Part shown: piece after piece, positions 63,354-64,000 of the stretch
How the letters are laid out: each line of letters begins with the position of its first letter
How positions within the stretch are numbered: the first letter of the stretch is position 1
NCBI RefSeq assembly: GCF_007680605.1
Contig: NZ_VEIO01000001.1
Coordinates: 1 to 64,000, forward strand
Reading direction: 5' to 3'
Origin: Paenibacillus xylanexedens
GTDB taxonomy: Bacteria > Bacillota > Bacilli > Paenibacillales > Paenibacillaceae
DNA: 64,000 nt
Position numbers and translations under genes: made by a program
Notes under the pieces: generated by a model
Database searches by the model: none
What the model saw: the letters and a program-made list of their open reading frames with translations, nothing else
Told to the model about the DNA's origin: nothing

Positions 63354-63449
63354 GCATAACATAATATTCACGCGGCGGGCATGCGCCCTTGGTCCGGCAT
63401 GCGCCGGACACCCGACATACGTCGGGTCGTGAATACAGGAACGTTATAC
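63354..63449 (+). repeat. attC site 10 (type A)
   Basis: R'' GCATAAC (63354-63360) complements cassette 10's GTTATGC; the end is GTTATAC (63443-63449). Central CCGGACACCCGACATACGTCGG block as in site 1. 96 bp. Confidence 0.93.
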
Positions 63450-63522
63450 AAAACCTGTGCAAGTGATAATATATAAACAAAACCTTAAGATACAAGAAAT
63501 TTTGGCTAGCGGGGGATTAGAA

Positions 63523-63930
63523 ATGAATAAAATGGTTGAGTATGGTTTTTTATGTGGCAGTAAGGATGAAAAGGTGCTTATGAGTGCTCTTTACAGTTTT
63601 TTAGAACCATTAAATAGAACTTTCTCAAAAACGAGGAACAAAAGCTTGTTGGATTCGAGGCTTCCATATGTTTATAAATATTATTATTGGAATTTGAACA
63701 AAGAAAAACAAGTATATATAGAAGTTTATCCCAACAAAGATTTAGAAGGGAAATATAAGTTTTCGAACGAGGACGTTGGCTGGATACTCTTTGCTAATAT
63801 TATAGATCAAACACCACCTTACCATGTAACAATCGAAGAGCAAGAAAGGTATCTCCATGATATTTTAGCCTCATCAAATTTTGAGTATTTAAAGTTATAT
63901 GAGTACAAAAATGGTGAGGAGAGATTGTAA
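63523..63930 (+). CDS. Cassette 11: unknown 135-residue protein
   Basis: The ATG at 63523 follows GGGGGATTAGAA; a GTG at 63457 would add 22 residues. The protein (MNKMVEYGFLCGSKDEK...) has no membrane segment and no recognised family. It is Tyr/Lys-rich, with a possible beta-alpha layout (QVYIEVYPNKDLEGKYKF). Confidence 0.65.
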   Translation: MNKMVEYGFLCGSKDEKVLMSALYSFLEPLNRTFSKTRNKSLLDSRLPYVYKYYYWNLNKEKQVYIEVYPNKDLEGKYKFSNEDVGWILFANIIDQTPPYHVTIEEQERYLHDILASSNFEYLKLYEYKNGEERL

Positions 63931-63981
63931 AGGAATGAATATTTAATGATTTTGTATGTAGTTCTGGAAGGTGAAGGCATC

Positions 63982-64000
63982 GTATAACAATGTATTATCG
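63982..64000 (+). repeat. attC site 11, truncated by window end
   Basis: R'' GTATAAC at 63982-63988 complements cassette 11's GTTATAC; the next bases (AATGTATTATCG) differ from the usual ATAATATTCA. The rest lies outside the window, so the array continues. Confidence 0.7.

Noticed and set aside
51130..63449. CRISPR array
   Set aside because: Repeats are 78-190 bp, imperfect, and separated by whole genes of about 0.5-2.2 kb; there are no short equal spacers and no cas genes.
49326..64000. Class 1 clinical-type resistance integron
   Set aside because: No resistance cassettes, qacE or sul genes; the integrase orientation and sequence differ, and the attC ends are homogeneous as in resident arrays.

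Overview
The window looks like the chromosome of a Paenibacillus-type spore-forming Firmicute. The signs are strong AAGGAGG-type ribosome binding sites with ATG, GTG and TTG starts, a T-box leader in front of thrS, YpsA-family, DUF1963 and DUF4179 genes, a VanRS-like two-component pair beside a class A PBP, and many Paenibacillus-style dispersed intergenic repeats. This assignment comes from gene content and style only; no 16S gene is present.

Regions 1-29 kb are ordinary backbone. In order they hold an MBL-fold hydrolase, a HEPN-like protein, an SDR, thrS with its T-box, a two-component system next to an M23 peptidase lipoprotein, a GNAT and two DinB proteins, and an ammonium-transporter operon with a clear sigma-A promoter. 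They continue with a VanRS-like system followed by a kinase-less sensor paralogue and a PBP1A-type enzyme, a two-gene ThrE-type exporter, an LD-carboxypeptidase, an ECF sigma factor with a DUF4179 partner, an ankyrin protein, and an AraC regulator coupled to a GNAT-NUDIX fusion.

From 29 to 49 kb the window has a secreted toxin-44-like protein, a decayed IS3/IS150-type insertion sequence, an orphan FlgB, SpeD, YpsA, a pseudouridine synthase, and a surface-polysaccharide cluster (rhamnosyltransferase-like protein, UDP-GlcNAc 4,6-dehydratase-like SDR, nucleotide-sugar dehydrogenase, methyltransferase, family 2 glycosyltransferase). RecQ and a B12-binding radical SAM protein follow. Several intergenic regions carry odd repeats: a 50-bp-period CTAACGATCACCAG repeat, a MITE-like nested inverted repeat, and short tandem arrays.

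The exciting part is 49.3-64 kb: an integron-like gene-cassette array in a Gram-positive chromosome. A tyrosine recombinase gene is followed 123 bp later by an attI-like G|TTAGATG point, then by ten complete attC sites and the start of an eleventh. The array runs off the right edge. Each attC starts with an RYYYAAC-like R'' box, has a TATTCA(C/A)G...GTGAATA inner pair, and ends in ACGTTA(T/G)RY. The R'' box of a cassette generally complements that same cassette's own first bases, as expected for cassettes that excise as circles through G|TT cleavage. The arrangement differs from textbook integrons. The integrase reads in the same direction as the cassettes, no IntI-specific insertion is visible, one catalytic Arg is Cys, and an A7 frameshift separates the catalytic Tyr from the rest. 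So the local integrase looks dead.

The cassettes are AT-rich and mostly encode proteins of the kinds found in anti-phage defence: HEPN-like, PD-(D/E)XK-like, PD-(D/E)XK plus TOPRIM, OLD-type ATPase-nuclease, HNH, SIR2-TPR with a 132-bp internal tandem repeat, and a double restriction-endonuclease-fold protein. One cassette is a self-regulated divergent pair with three palindromic operators; others are unknown or broken. Antiviral function is inferred from domains, not shown.
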